From UBA6054 sp963975575 (GTDB lineage Bacteria > Planctomycetota > Phycisphaerae > Phycisphaerales > UBA1924), in the NCBI GenBank assembly GCA_963975575.1, contig CAXBHL010000001.1, positions 620,001 through 684,000 of the forward strand: a DNA stretch of 64,000 bases, written 5' to 3'. The notes beneath the pieces were generated by a model. It saw only the letters and a list, made by a program, of their open reading frames with translations. It did no database searches and was not told the DNA's origin. How positions within the stretch are numbered: position 1 is the stretch's first letter; each line of letters begins with the position of its first letter. This document shows, one piece after another, positions 40,938 to 52,217 of this stretch. The position numbers and the translations under genes are program-made.

Positions 40938-42902
40938 ATGGGATCCAACCTCCGAATCCGGCTCATCGCGTTGCTCGCCTTGCTCGCAGGGCTGGTCGGT
41001 TCGGGCGTGATGAACTCGGTCGTCGCCGCCTCCGTCGGGCGCAACGAGCTGGCCTACACCGACCGTGCCGAGGACGGCGACCCGCCGCAGGTCGCCATCG
41101 GCATCGCCATGGGTGCCCTCCGTGGCCTGTTCGTCAACTACCTCTGGATCCGCGCCAACTCCGCAAAGGAAGAAGGGCGCTACTTCGAGGCCGTCGAACT
41201 CGCCCGCCAGATCACCCGCCTCCAGCCCCGCTTCCCCCGCGTGTGGTCCTTCCACGCCTGGAACCTTGCTTACAACATCTCCGTCACCACCCAGACCCCC
41301 GAGGAACGCTGGGATTGGGTCAACGCCGGCGTCCGCCTGCTCCGCGACGAGGGACTCAGGGCCAACCCGTCCGACATGCTCATGCACCGCGAGCTGGGCT
41401 GGATCTTCCTGCACAAGATCGGCGGCTACACCGACGACGCCAACCAGTACTACAAGCGTGAACTCGCCTACGAGTGGCACAACATCATGGGCACCAAGCC
41501 CGAGATCCCCCCCGATCAGCGCGACCGCGACTCGGTCATCGCCATCTACGCGCAGTGGGTCCAGGACATCGTCGACGCCCCGGACACCCGCGCCGCTCTG
41601 CGCGAGCTCTCCCCAGAGGCCGCCGACATTCTCACCGCCTACGAGAACGACCTCGGCGAGGAGATCGACTACGACTTCCTGCGCCGGGCCCAGCTCCACG
41701 ACGAGCTGGTCCGCGCCCGCAACACGGGGTTCATGAAGGACCAGGTCGGACCCAAGACCGCCGCGTTCGCCGCCCTCCGCGAGCGGTTCAAGAGCGAGGA
41801 GGCCTGGAACCTCGCCCGCAACCACGCCCGCAAGCGCGTGCTCATCGACGACTACAACATGGAACCGATCCGCATGGTGCAGATCGTCCAGAAGTTCGGC
41901 CCGGTGGACTGGCGCGTCCCGGCCGCCCACGCCCTGTACTGGTCCGCCCGCGGCACCGACGTCGGTCGCATGGAGGTCAACTTCCACAACTCCGCCTCGC
42001 TCGACTTCGTCAACGCCTACCGCATCGTGCTCCAGTCCGTCCAGGAACTCTGGCGCTTCGGCGACATGTACTTCAACTACCTCGACGTGCACGAGCAGCA
42101 GGCCGGCGTCTACTTCGTCGCGCCCAACCCCTACTTCATCCCCACGTATGGCGACATGCTCGAAGAGGTCGTAGAGGCCTCGGGCATCTTCGAGTCCGAG
42201 GGCCGCGCCTACCGCCCCTTCGCGGCCGGCTACGAGAACTTCCTCCGGGACGCCATCCGTTATTTCTACCGGCGCGGCGATTTGCGCCAGGCCAACTTCT
42301 GGTTCACCAAACTGCGCACCTGGGGCGAACAGAACTTTAACGACCCCGGCAAGGCCATTGAGGTGACCCTCTCTTTGCCCGACTTCGTGGACCGCCAGCT
42401 CTTCGAGAGCTACGGCGCCCCGCAGGTCGCGGTCTCGGAGGTCTACGGGGCCCTGCAGGGCGCGTTCATCGAGGGCCTGCTGGCGGGCGACCGCGAGCGC
42501 TTCGAGGGCATGTTCAACTACGCCCGCCGCGCCCACCAGCTCTTCATGCGCGAGCAGCTCCGCGACGTCGTCGCGGGCCAGAACACCGCCCGCATGGAGT
42601 ACATGGACCGCGACTTCACCTTCGTCGCCGGCATCGCCCTGTCCAACATGATCGGCGCGCTCGGCCCGGAAGAGGCCGAGATCCTCTACACCTACACCCC
42701 CGAGGACCTGCGGCGCTACGCCTACCAGGCCATCGAGCAGCGCTTCCGCCCCGGCATGGAGGAGCTGGCCAAAGCCGGCCTCGTCGAGCCCTTCGACGTG
42801 ATCTTCCCAGAGCCGCCCGGCATGGACGCCCACCGCGCCCGCGTGGAGCAGAAACTCCTCGAACGCCAGCAGCGCGGCGTCCAAGGCATCGGTCGCGACT
42901 GA
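40938..42902 (+). CDS. large membrane-anchored protein, unknown function
   Basis: Protein of 654 residues. One N-terminal helix (LIALLALLAGLVGSGVM) anchors a mostly helical body with TPR-like stretches (EEGRYFEAVELARQITRLQPRFPRVWSFHAWNLAYN), many aromatic residues (NYLWIRAN, YKRELAYEWHNIMG, YFNYLDVHEQQAG) and no enzyme motif that I recognise. The ATG at 40938 is chosen because the signal anchor follows directly; the frame upstream from 40872 has Pro-rich filler. It lies 79 bases after the permease and ends 18 bases before the convergent purC. Probably the sixth gene of the SPFH-ABC cluster; an assembly or scaffold role is inference. Confidence 0.7.
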   Translation: MGSNLRIRLIALLALLAGLVGSGVMNSVVAASVGRNELAYTDRAEDGDPPQVAIGIAMGALRGLFVNYLWIRANSAKEEGRYFEAVELARQITRLQPRFPRVWSFHAWNLAYNISVTTQTPEERWDWVNAGVRLLRDEGLRANPSDMLMHRELGWIFLHKIGGYTDDANQYYKRELAYEWHNIMGTKPEIPPDQRDRDSVIAIYAQWVQDIVDAPDTRAALRELSPEAADILTAYENDLGEEIDYDFLRRAQLHDELVRARNTGFMKDQVGPKTAAFAALRERFKSEEAWNLARNHARKRVLIDDYNMEPIRMVQIVQKFGPVDWRVPAAHALYWSARGTDVGRMEVNFHNSASLDFVNAYRIVLQSVQELWRFGDMYFNYLDVHEQQAGVYFVAPNPYFIPTYGDMLEEVVEASGIFESEGRAYRPFAAGYENFLRDAIRYFYRRGDLRQANFWFTKLRTWGEQNFNDPGKAIEVTLSLPDFVDRQLFESYGAPQVAVSEVYGALQGAFIEGLLAGDRERFEGMFNYARRAHQLFMREQLRDVVAGQNTARMEYMDRDFTFVAGIALSNMIGALGPEEAEILYTYTPEDLRRYAYQAIEQRFRPGMEELAKAGLVEPFDVIFPEPPGMDAHRARVEQKLLERQQRGVQGIGRD

Positions 42903-42920
42903 TCCTCGTCTCCGGGCGGC

Positions 42921-43907
42921 TCAGCCCAGCAGGCGGTCGCGTGCCGCCCGGTACCGCGCCAGCGTGCCGGCCACCACGTCGTCCGGCAGCGCCGGCCCGG
43001 GATCGGACTTGTCCCACGCCCCCGCGTCCACGAGCGATTGCAGGTGCTCGCGGACGAACTGCTTGTCAAAGCTCGCCTGCGCACGCCCCGGCCCGTACGA
43101 CGCCGCCTCCCAGAACCGGCTCGAGTCCGGCGTGAGCGCCTCGTCGATCAGCACCGGCTCGGCGTCGGTGTCCGCCGTCCCGTCCGCCCGCAGCGGCAGC
43201 CCGAACTCGAACTTCGTGTCCGCGAGGATGATCCCCCGCGCCGCCGCGTACTCCGATGCCATCGCGTAGATCGCAAGCGACCGCGCCCGCAGTTTTTCCA
43301 TCAGCGCCCGCCCGCCCATCGCCGCCGCGTGGGTGCACGCCGCCTCGAAACCGATGTTCTCGTCGTGCCCTTCCTCGGCCTTGGTCGCCGGCGTGAAGAT
43401 CGGCTCGGGCAGTTGCTCGCACTGCGCAAGCCCCGCCGGCAGCGCCACACCGCACACCGATCCGGACCTCTGGTAGTCCTTCCAGCCGGTCCCCTCCAGG
43501 TAGCCGCGCACCACGCACTCGACCGGGATCACCGCGCAGCGCCGCCCGATGGTCACGCGCCCGCGCAGGTCCGCCCGCCCGGTCGTCGCCGTCAGCGCCC
43601 GGTCGGGGACCAGCGCGTCGTCGGTCGAGATCAGGTGCGTGGGCCCCAGCCCGGCGTCCTCGATCTGGCGAAGCCAGAACGCCGCGATCTCCGTCAGCAG
43701 CCGCCCCTTGCCGGGGATGGGCGTAGGCATCACCACGTCGAAAGCGCTCAGCCGGTCGCTGGCGACCATCAGGATGGCGTCGGACCCGCCCGGCCCCTCC
43801 CCGGGCAGCCGGTAGGTGTCCCGGACCTTGCCCACCCGCCGGTCCGGCAGGTTCAGGTCTGTGGAAAACACCGCCGATCCGTGCCGCCCTGTCGCGTTTG
43901 TTGGCAT
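42921..43907 (-). CDS. purC: phosphoribosylaminoimidazole-succinocarboxamide synthase
   Basis: Protein of 328 residues, close to the yeast/plant-type length. ATP-grasp-like SAICAR synthase signatures: LPDRRVGKVRDTY, LMVASDRLSAFDVVMP..PGKGRLLTEIAAFW, VIPVECVVRGYLEGTGWKDYQ, LPEPIFTPATKAEEGHDENI and LADTKFEFGL...LIDEALTPDSSRFW. It ligates aspartate to CAIR, step eight of purine synthesis. No Shine-Dalgarno; TACCCT lies six bases before the ATG, suggesting a leaderless mRNA. It converges with the SPFH-ABC cluster and is divergent from the GH10-like gene. No other pur gene is near. Confidence 0.97.
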   Translation of the reverse strand: MPTNATGRHGSAVFSTDLNLPDRRVGKVRDTYRLPGEGPGGSDAILMVASDRLSAFDVVMPTPIPGKGRLLTEIAAFWLRQIEDAGLGPTHLISTDDALVPDRALTATTGRADLRGRVTIGRRCAVIPVECVVRGYLEGTGWKDYQRSGSVCGVALPAGLAQCEQLPEPIFTPATKAEEGHDENIGFEAACTHAAAMGGRALMEKLRARSLAIYAMASEYAAARGIILADTKFEFGLPLRADGTADTDAEPVLIDEALTPDSSRFWEAASYGPGRAQASFDKQFVREHLQSLVDAGAWDKSDPGPALPDDVVAGTLARYRAARDRLLG

Positions 43908-43913
43908 GCCCGG

Positions 43914-43919
43914 AGGGTA
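43914..43919 (-). promoter_or_regulatory. putative leaderless -10 element of purC
   Basis: TACCCT within GGATACCCT, six bases before the ATG; the same string precedes the amidotransferase gene at 5573. Confidence 0.45.
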
Positions 43920-44058
43920 TCCGGGCCCGCACCGCCCCGCCGGACCCGTCCGGGCTCGCCCCGGCCGCAGATCCGCCGTAAGGTATCCGAACGCCCGCCG
44001 ACGGCCCGACGCCGCCCCGGGTCAAAGTGCCCGGACCGGGCGGTGGTGTGTAGACCCG

Positions 44059-45789
44059 ATGCTGGCCTTTGCCGTAACCAAGAGACTGGCCCCCCCGGCC
44101 CAAGGCGTGCTGCACGGAGCGTCCGTGGTGGGCCCGGATTCCGTCCCCGTCACCGGCTCGGCCATCGCCGAGCCCGGCCTGATCCGCTGCGAGAAGACCA
44201 ACGCGGAGGCCGCAGCTCTCTCGCTGCAGGTCAACCTCGACGCCCGGGCCCTGGCCACCATCGACGCGGACCCCCTGCCCGACGGCAGCCCGCTCCGCCC
44301 CATGGGCGAGCTGATCCTGCAGACCTGCCTCCTGCCCGAGCGCGACCGGCCCTACCTGCTCACCCTCGAGCTGGCCCGCCACCGCGTCATGCTGATCCTC
44401 AACAAGCTCGAGGAGTGGCAGGCGTTCGAATCGCTCGCCGACGACCCGGTGATGCCCGTGGTCGACCACGCCCGCGACGCGTTCACCCGCGCCTTGGTCG
44501 CGCTCCCGCACGGCGCCGCGCCCGACGACGATGCGGACCGCCTCGCCCTGCGTGCCCTCTGGATCGCGATGGAAGCCTCCGAGCGTCTGGCCGTGCGTCA
44601 GGCCGAGCTGGACTTCGGCGGGCCCGCCCGCGCCGAGATGCACGCCAGAGCGGCCGACGACCTGGGCGCCAGCCAGCCCGTGCTCCACCCCACCCGGGCC
44701 GGCCTCGTGCTGCCGCACGCCCCGGCCATCGGCTGCGCGATATCGCCGCTGGTCTTCTCCGAGCAGGCCAAGGGCCTCGCGGCCAACACCGCCGACTTCA
44801 TCACCATGCCCGTCCGCTGGATCGAGATGGAGCCCGCCGAGGGCGAGTACGCCTTCGCCCGCACCGACCGCTGGATCGAATGGGCCGTCCGAACCGCCAA
44901 ACTCCCCGTCGTCGCCGGCCCGGTCGTCGACTTCCGACCCCACGCCGTGCCCGAGTGGCTCTACATCTGGGAGAACGACTACGAAACCCTGCGGGAACTC
45001 GTCTACGAGCACATGAAGGCCGTGGTGACCCGCTACCGGCGGACCGTGTCCCGCTGGACGGTCTGCTCGGGCCTGCACGCCAACCGGAACTTCGCCTTCA
45101 CCTTCGAGCAGATGATCGACCTGACCCGCATCTGCGTGCTGGTTGTCCGCAAGCTGCACCCCAAGGCCAAGGTCCAGGTCGAGATCGTCGAGCCCTGGGG
45201 CGAGCACCACTCCGCCGACCGGCGCTCGCTGCCCCCGACGCTCTACGCCGAGATGCTCGCCCAGGCGGGCATCCAGTTCGACACGCTGGCCCTGCGCGTC
45301 CAGATGGGCGTGCCCGCCCCGGGCCTGGCCACGCGAGACCTGATGGCCTTCTCCGCCATGCTCGACCAGTACGCCGCCCTCGACCGGCCCATCGCCCTCT
45401 CGGCGGTGGGGGTCCCCGCGGCCCCGATCGACCCCGCCTCCCTCGCCGATCCCGACGCGCCCGCGGAAGAGCCGGACGAGCCCGGCGCCGCCCGCTCGGG
45501 GGGCACCTGGCGTCAGCCCTGGTCGCCCCAGGCCCAGGCCGACTGGGCCAGCGCCTTCCTCTCCGTCGCGCTCGCCAAGCCGTTCGTCCAGTCGGTCTGC
45601 TGGCAGGACCTGGCCGACCCGCCCAGTTCCGCCGAGATGCCCAAGGGCGCGCTCGCCGACGCGGCCATCGCCCCGCGCCCCGTGCACGAACGCCTCGCCG
45701 CCCTGCGATCCGCCCTGATCCGGGGCGATATGCCCGCCCAGGCCCGCGCCTTCGCGGGCCCGGCCCGGGCGCCCCAGCCGACCGCCTGA
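44059..45789 (+). CDS. GH10-like TIM-barrel protein lacking the catalytic glutamates
   Basis: Protein of 576 residues. The first 210 residues are a helical region without a clear family. From about 225 the sequence follows a GH10 xylanase barrel: the PVRWIEMEPAEGEYAFARTDRWIEWA stretch (251-276) corresponds to MKWxxxEPxxGxFxFxxAD, and VVTRYRRTVSRWTVCSG to the strand that ends in WDVVNE. The acid/base Glu of WDVVNE is replaced (WTVCSG, 333-338), and the usual nucleophile strand (ITELD) reads PIALSAVGV, so both catalytic Glu are absent. It is likely non-hydrolytic, perhaps carbohydrate-binding. No signal peptide, so it seems cytoplasmic. Start ATG at 44059; no Shine-Dalgarno. It is divergent from purC. 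Confidence 0.72.
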   Translation: MLAFAVTKRLAPPAQGVLHGASVVGPDSVPVTGSAIAEPGLIRCEKTNAEAAALSLQVNLDARALATIDADPLPDGSPLRPMGELILQTCLLPERDRPYLLTLELARHRVMLILNKLEEWQAFESLADDPVMPVVDHARDAFTRALVALPHGAAPDDDADRLALRALWIAMEASERLAVRQAELDFGGPARAEMHARAADDLGASQPVLHPTRAGLVLPHAPAIGCAISPLVFSEQAKGLAANTADFITMPVRWIEMEPAEGEYAFARTDRWIEWAVRTAKLPVVAGPVVDFRPHAVPEWLYIWENDYETLRELVYEHMKAVVTRYRRTVSRWTVCSGLHANRNFAFTFEQMIDLTRICVLVVRKLHPKAKVQVEIVEPWGEHHSADRRSLPPTLYAEMLAQAGIQFDTLALRVQMGVPAPGLATRDLMAFSAMLDQYAALDRPIALSAVGVPAAPIDPASLADPDAPAEEPDEPGAARSGGTWRQPWSPQAQADWASAFLSVALAKPFVQSVCWQDLADPPSSAEMPKGALADAAIAPRPVHERLAALRSALIRGDMPAQARAFAGPARAPQPTA

Positions 45790-45824
45790 CCCCACCAACC
45801 AACCCCGCCACCAGACCCCAACCC

Positions 45825-46190
45825 ATGCCCGCTTTGGAACCAGAGCGTCAGACCGCCCGCCGCACCGCAGCGCGGCCCACCCGCCTCGCCGCGGCCGGCG
45901 TCCTGCTGGTCGCGGCCATCACCGGCCTGACCGCCACCGCCGACCGCCGCCCGATGCCCGCGCATCCGACCGAGCGGGCCGCCCCGGTCCCCTCGGTGCG
46001 GATCAATCTCAACACCGCCACCGCCGCCGAGCTCGAACTGCTGCCCCGCATCGGCCCCGCCCTCTCGGCACGGATCGTTGAGGATCGCCGTGTCAACGGC
46101 CCGTTCCGCTCGGTCGAGGACCTGGACCGCGTTCGGGGCATCGGCCCTCGCACGATCCTGAACATCCGAGAGCACGTGACGGCCGAATAG
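45825..46190 (+). CDS. ComEA-like helix-hairpin-helix protein
   Basis: Protein of 121 residues: basic N-terminus, one membrane helix (LAAAGVLLVAAITGL), a short linker and a pair of HhH motifs (INLNTATAAELELLPRIGPALSARIVEDR and FRSVEDLDRVRGIGPRTILNIREHV). This is the ComEA C-terminal DNA-binding module on a short anchor, as in the DNA receptor of competence systems. The N-terminal part of true ComEA is missing, as in many small Gram-negative homologues. It precedes mfd by 89 bases, on the same strand. comF lies at 57 kb, but no comEC is in the window. Confidence 0.85.
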   Translation: MPALEPERQTARRTAARPTRLAAAGVLLVAAITGLTATADRRPMPAHPTERAAPVPSVRINLNTATAAELELLPRIGPALSARIVEDRRVNGPFRSVEDLDRVRGIGPRTILNIREHVTAE

Positions 46191-46279
46191 CCGCAAATCC
46201 CGGGCTCCCGGCGTGGTCCGGGCCCCGCGAACGACCAAAAATCCGTCAGACCGCCGCGCCCGGCGCGGCCCGGAACTCC

Positions 46280-49708
<3,429 letters not shown>

Positions 49709-49720
49709 AAGTCGGTTCTG

Positions 49721-49729
49721 TGTTAAACT
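49721..49729 (+). promoter_or_regulatory. possible extended -10 promoter of phoU
   Basis: TGTTAAACT resembles an extended -10 (TGnTATAAT). No -35 match. The phoU ATG is about 60 bases downstream. Confidence 0.35.
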
Positions 49730-49790
49730 TGCAAGATGGTCCCGGTCGTCGGGGCCGCGCACCCCGGATCCAGCCAAGGATGGCTCAGCC

Positions 49791-50525
49791 ATGCCGATCT
49801 TCGAGCAGCATCCCGACCGTCAGGACCCCGCGCCCAGGCCGCGTCTGGCCGCCCACGCCAAGTTCGACGAGGAACTGGCGTCCCTGCGCCGGCGGGTGAT
49901 CCGCGAGGCCAGCCTCGCCATCGATCTGCTGGTCTCGGCCGTCGCCGGCCTGTGGGACCTCGACCATGAGCTGGCCCAGAAAGTCCGCACCAGCGAGAAC
50001 GACGTCGACACCGAAGAAGTCGCGATCGAGCAGGAGTGCCTGCGTCTGCTCACGCTCGAGCGTGCCTTCGGCCACGACATGCGTCAGCTCACTTTCTGTC
50101 TGAAGGTCAACCAGGACATCGAGCGTGTCGCCGACCACGCGACCTCGATCGCCAAAGTGTGTCTGAAGCTCACCGCCCCCGCGCCGCAATGGCCCACCGC
50201 CCTGCGCGAGCTGGGCGACCGGGTCCCCGTGGCCTGCGAGGAGCTGCTGCGGGCCGTGGTCAACTCCGACGTCGAGGCCGCCCGCATGATCCGGGCCAAC
50301 GACAAGACCATCGACCAGCTCGACAAGCGGGCCTTCGAGGAGATCCGCGAGCTGATCGAACGCGAGCCGCACAACGCCGGCACCGGCATGCTCATGTACC
50401 GCGTCTCCCGCGAACTCGAGCGCGTCGGCGACCTGCTCGGCAACATCGCCGAGGACGTGATCTACCTCGAGACCGGCCAGATCGTCCGCCACACCAAACG
50501 CAAGCTCCCGCAGCCCGGGGCCTGA
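49791..50525 (+). CDS. phoU: phosphate-signalling protein PhoU
   Basis: Protein of 244 residues, helical, made of two PhoU three-helix bundles. Metal-site stretches typical of the family are seen: LKVNQDIERVADHATSIAK in the first and YRVSRELERVGDLLGNIAEDV in the second (E/DxxxD pattern). It represses the Pho regulon through PstSCAB-PhoR; no pst or phoBR genes are in the window. The start ATG has AAGGA about eleven bases upstream. It lies 82 bases after mfd. Confidence 0.93.
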   Translation: MPIFEQHPDRQDPAPRPRLAAHAKFDEELASLRRRVIREASLAIDLLVSAVAGLWDLDHELAQKVRTSENDVDTEEVAIEQECLRLLTLERAFGHDMRQLTFCLKVNQDIERVADHATSIAKVCLKLTAPAPQWPTALRELGDRVPVACEELLRAVVNSDVEAARMIRANDKTIDQLDKRAFEEIRELIEREPHNAGTGMLMYRVSRELERVGDLLGNIAEDVIYLETGQIVRHTKRKLPQPGA

Positions 50526-50573
50526 ACGCCGTCCAAGGCGAGTGACCACCCGTAGCCATCACGACCCGCGGAG

Positions 50574-50611
50574 CGGAGGGCTTCCAGCCCTCCGTCGGCC
50601 CGACGGGCCGA
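50574..50611. repeat. two tandem perfect hairpins (REP-like)
   Basis: CGGAGGGCT and AGCCCTCCG (9-bp stem, loop TCC) at 50574-50594, then TCGGCCC and GGGCCGA (7-bp stem, 3-base loop) at 50595-50611. No T-run follows, so terminator function is unclear. GGAGGCGGAGCCTCC at 55314-55328 and a degenerate CGGAGGGCT...GCCC copy near 63310 look related. Confidence 0.6.
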
Positions 50612-50651
50612 GCCCATCGTTCTGAAAACCGAACCCGAACGAGAACTCCGC

Positions 50652-50665
50652 AACACCGCGGTGTT
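50652..50665. promoter_or_regulatory. 14-bp palindrome overlapping the -35 region: candidate operator
   Basis: AACACCGCGGTGTT is a perfect palindrome, 8 bases upstream of the -10-like TATGCT. A dimeric regulator bound there would cover the -35 region. Regulator unknown. Confidence 0.4.
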
Positions 50666-50673
50666 CTACTCAG

Positions 50674-50679
50674 TATGCT
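50674..50679 (+). promoter_or_regulatory. putative leaderless -10 element of the zinc-ribbon cluster
   Basis: TATGCT, six bases before the ATG at 50686. Confidence 0.45.
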
Positions 50680-50685
50680 CATCGC

Positions 50686-52215
50686 ATGCTCTGGATCGCC
50701 CTGCCCCTCCTCGCCGCCGCGGTCGTTCTGCTGACCCTGGCCCTCCGCGGCCGCGTCGTGGCCCGTGGCCGCTTCTGCCGATCATGCCGGTTCGATCTAG
50801 CCGGGCTCGGAGCGGCCCCGAACTGCCCCGAGTGCGGTCGCGACCTGTCGCTCCCAAAGGCCACACGCCCGCGCCTGCGCCGAGCCAGCCGCCTCGGCAT
50901 CGCGTCCGGCGCGGTCCTCCTGCTCGCCGGCGCCACCCTCACCGGCATCGCCGCCACCAACAACACCGCCCGCATCTTCGCGGCCATGCACGACCGCATG
51001 GTCCTCGCCCTGCACCGCCTCGGCGTCGACGCGGCCTTCGTGGACATCACCGACAACCGCCTCACCCGCATCCCGCCGCTGAACGAGCGGATCTGGACAC
51101 GCCTTATCGATGAAGCCGTCGCGCACCACGCCGACACGAACACGCCGTGGAACCCGCGCCACGGCGAGGTGCTGGCCGTCGCCATGTCCACCGGCCGGCT
51201 CACACCCGAGCAGACCCGCGACTTTCTTCAGGCCGCCTTCGTGTCCTCGGCCACCATCCCGCCCATGCTCCGCCACGGGGCGACGAGCCTCGGTGTGTCC
51301 GTCCAGGTCCGCGCTGCCCAGCGGTCCTCGGTCATCAACAGCACCGGCCTGCTCAACGACGGCGTCGGGGACCTCTTCCAGCAGCTCGAGCCCGTGCGGG
51401 CGCACCTCCCCGAGCTCGGCCTGACCATCCCGCTCTCCGGAAGCGGAATGACCGGCATGAGCCTGCCCGGCGCCAACTTCGGCGGCAGGTCGGGCAGGTC
51501 CGGCAGCATCATCGAGCTCTCCAACGTCGATTGGTCCCGGATCGAGCCGAACACCGATCTGACGGTCGAACTGACGTACGAGACCGCCGCCGTCCGCATG
51601 CGCGACGACCACGAGCACGTCCGCCAGACCCACACCGCCACCCTCACCGCACGTGTCATCCCCGCCGACGCCGAGATCGTCGGCCGGGTCACCGACCCCG
51701 ACACCATCGCCGCCTTCCGCGACGGTCCCCGCATCCGCCTCGGCCCGCTCTACCTCCCGCCGGACGAGGCCCCCGGACCGCTCGCCCGCGTGGCCGTCAT
51801 CTTCGACCACCACCCGGTCGCCATCTCGGGCCCGGTCGTTGTGATCCACGACGGCGTCGAAACCGAGATTTCGACCATCACCTCGCACGCCATGCCCGGC
51901 GGCTACGGCATCAGCGGCGTGGCGTGGAACTCGGCGACCGACGCCGACCGCGCCATCCGCGACGCCTGGGCCAAAGCCGAGACGGTCACCATCGAGATCC
52001 GCCCCGACCCCCGCCACGCCGAACGAACCCCCGGCATCACCACCATCCTCGGCGTCCCCCTGCGCTTCGAGAACGTGAAGGTCACCCGCACCGACCCCGG
52101 CAACGCCGTCACCACCAGCGCGCCCCACCCGGACCACATCCCCGGCCGCCCGGTGATGGACTCGCCCGCCGACCCCCCGGCCGCAACACCCGCGGACCGC
52201 GCCCAGGAGGACTAA
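50686..52215 (+). CDS. zinc-ribbon membrane protein, paralogue 1
   Basis: Protein of 509 residues. One N-terminal helix (LPLLAAAVVLLTLAL), a four-cysteine zinc ribbon (Cys31, Cys34, Cys47, Cys50) within CRSCRFDLAGLGAAPNCPECGRDL (quoted in part as CRSCRFDLAGL), a second helix (GIASGAVLLLAGATLTGIAA) and a large domain of about 420 residues with beta-rich stretches (DLTVELTYETAAVRMRDD) and a conserved WNPRHGEVLAVAMS that recurs as DPRWGQVLANAFL in paralogue 3. It is followed two bases later by paralogue 2. No Shine-Dalgarno is present; TATGCT sits six bases upstream. The function is unknown; the ribbon presumably faces the cytoplasm. Confidence 0.82.
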   Translation: MLWIALPLLAAAVVLLTLALRGRVVARGRFCRSCRFDLAGLGAAPNCPECGRDLSLPKATRPRLRRASRLGIASGAVLLLAGATLTGIAATNNTARIFAAMHDRMVLALHRLGVDAAFVDITDNRLTRIPPLNERIWTRLIDEAVAHHADTNTPWNPRHGEVLAVAMSTGRLTPEQTRDFLQAAFVSSATIPPMLRHGATSLGVSVQVRAAQRSSVINSTGLLNDGVGDLFQQLEPVRAHLPELGLTIPLSGSGMTGMSLPGANFGGRSGRSGSIIELSNVDWSRIEPNTDLTVELTYETAAVRMRDDHEHVRQTHTATLTARVIPADAEIVGRVTDPDTIAAFRDGPRIRLGPLYLPPDEAPGPLARVAVIFDHHPVAISGPVVVIHDGVETEISTITSHAMPGGYGISGVAWNSATDADRAIRDAWAKAETVTIEIRPDPRHAERTPGITTILGVPLRFENVKVTRTDPGNAVTTSAPHPDHIPGRPVMDSPADPPAATPADRAQED

Positions 52216-52217
52216 CC

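Noticed and set aside
50574..50611. Terminator of phoU
   Set aside because: The two perfect hairpins have no following T-run, so they are reported as a REP-like repeat rather than a terminator.
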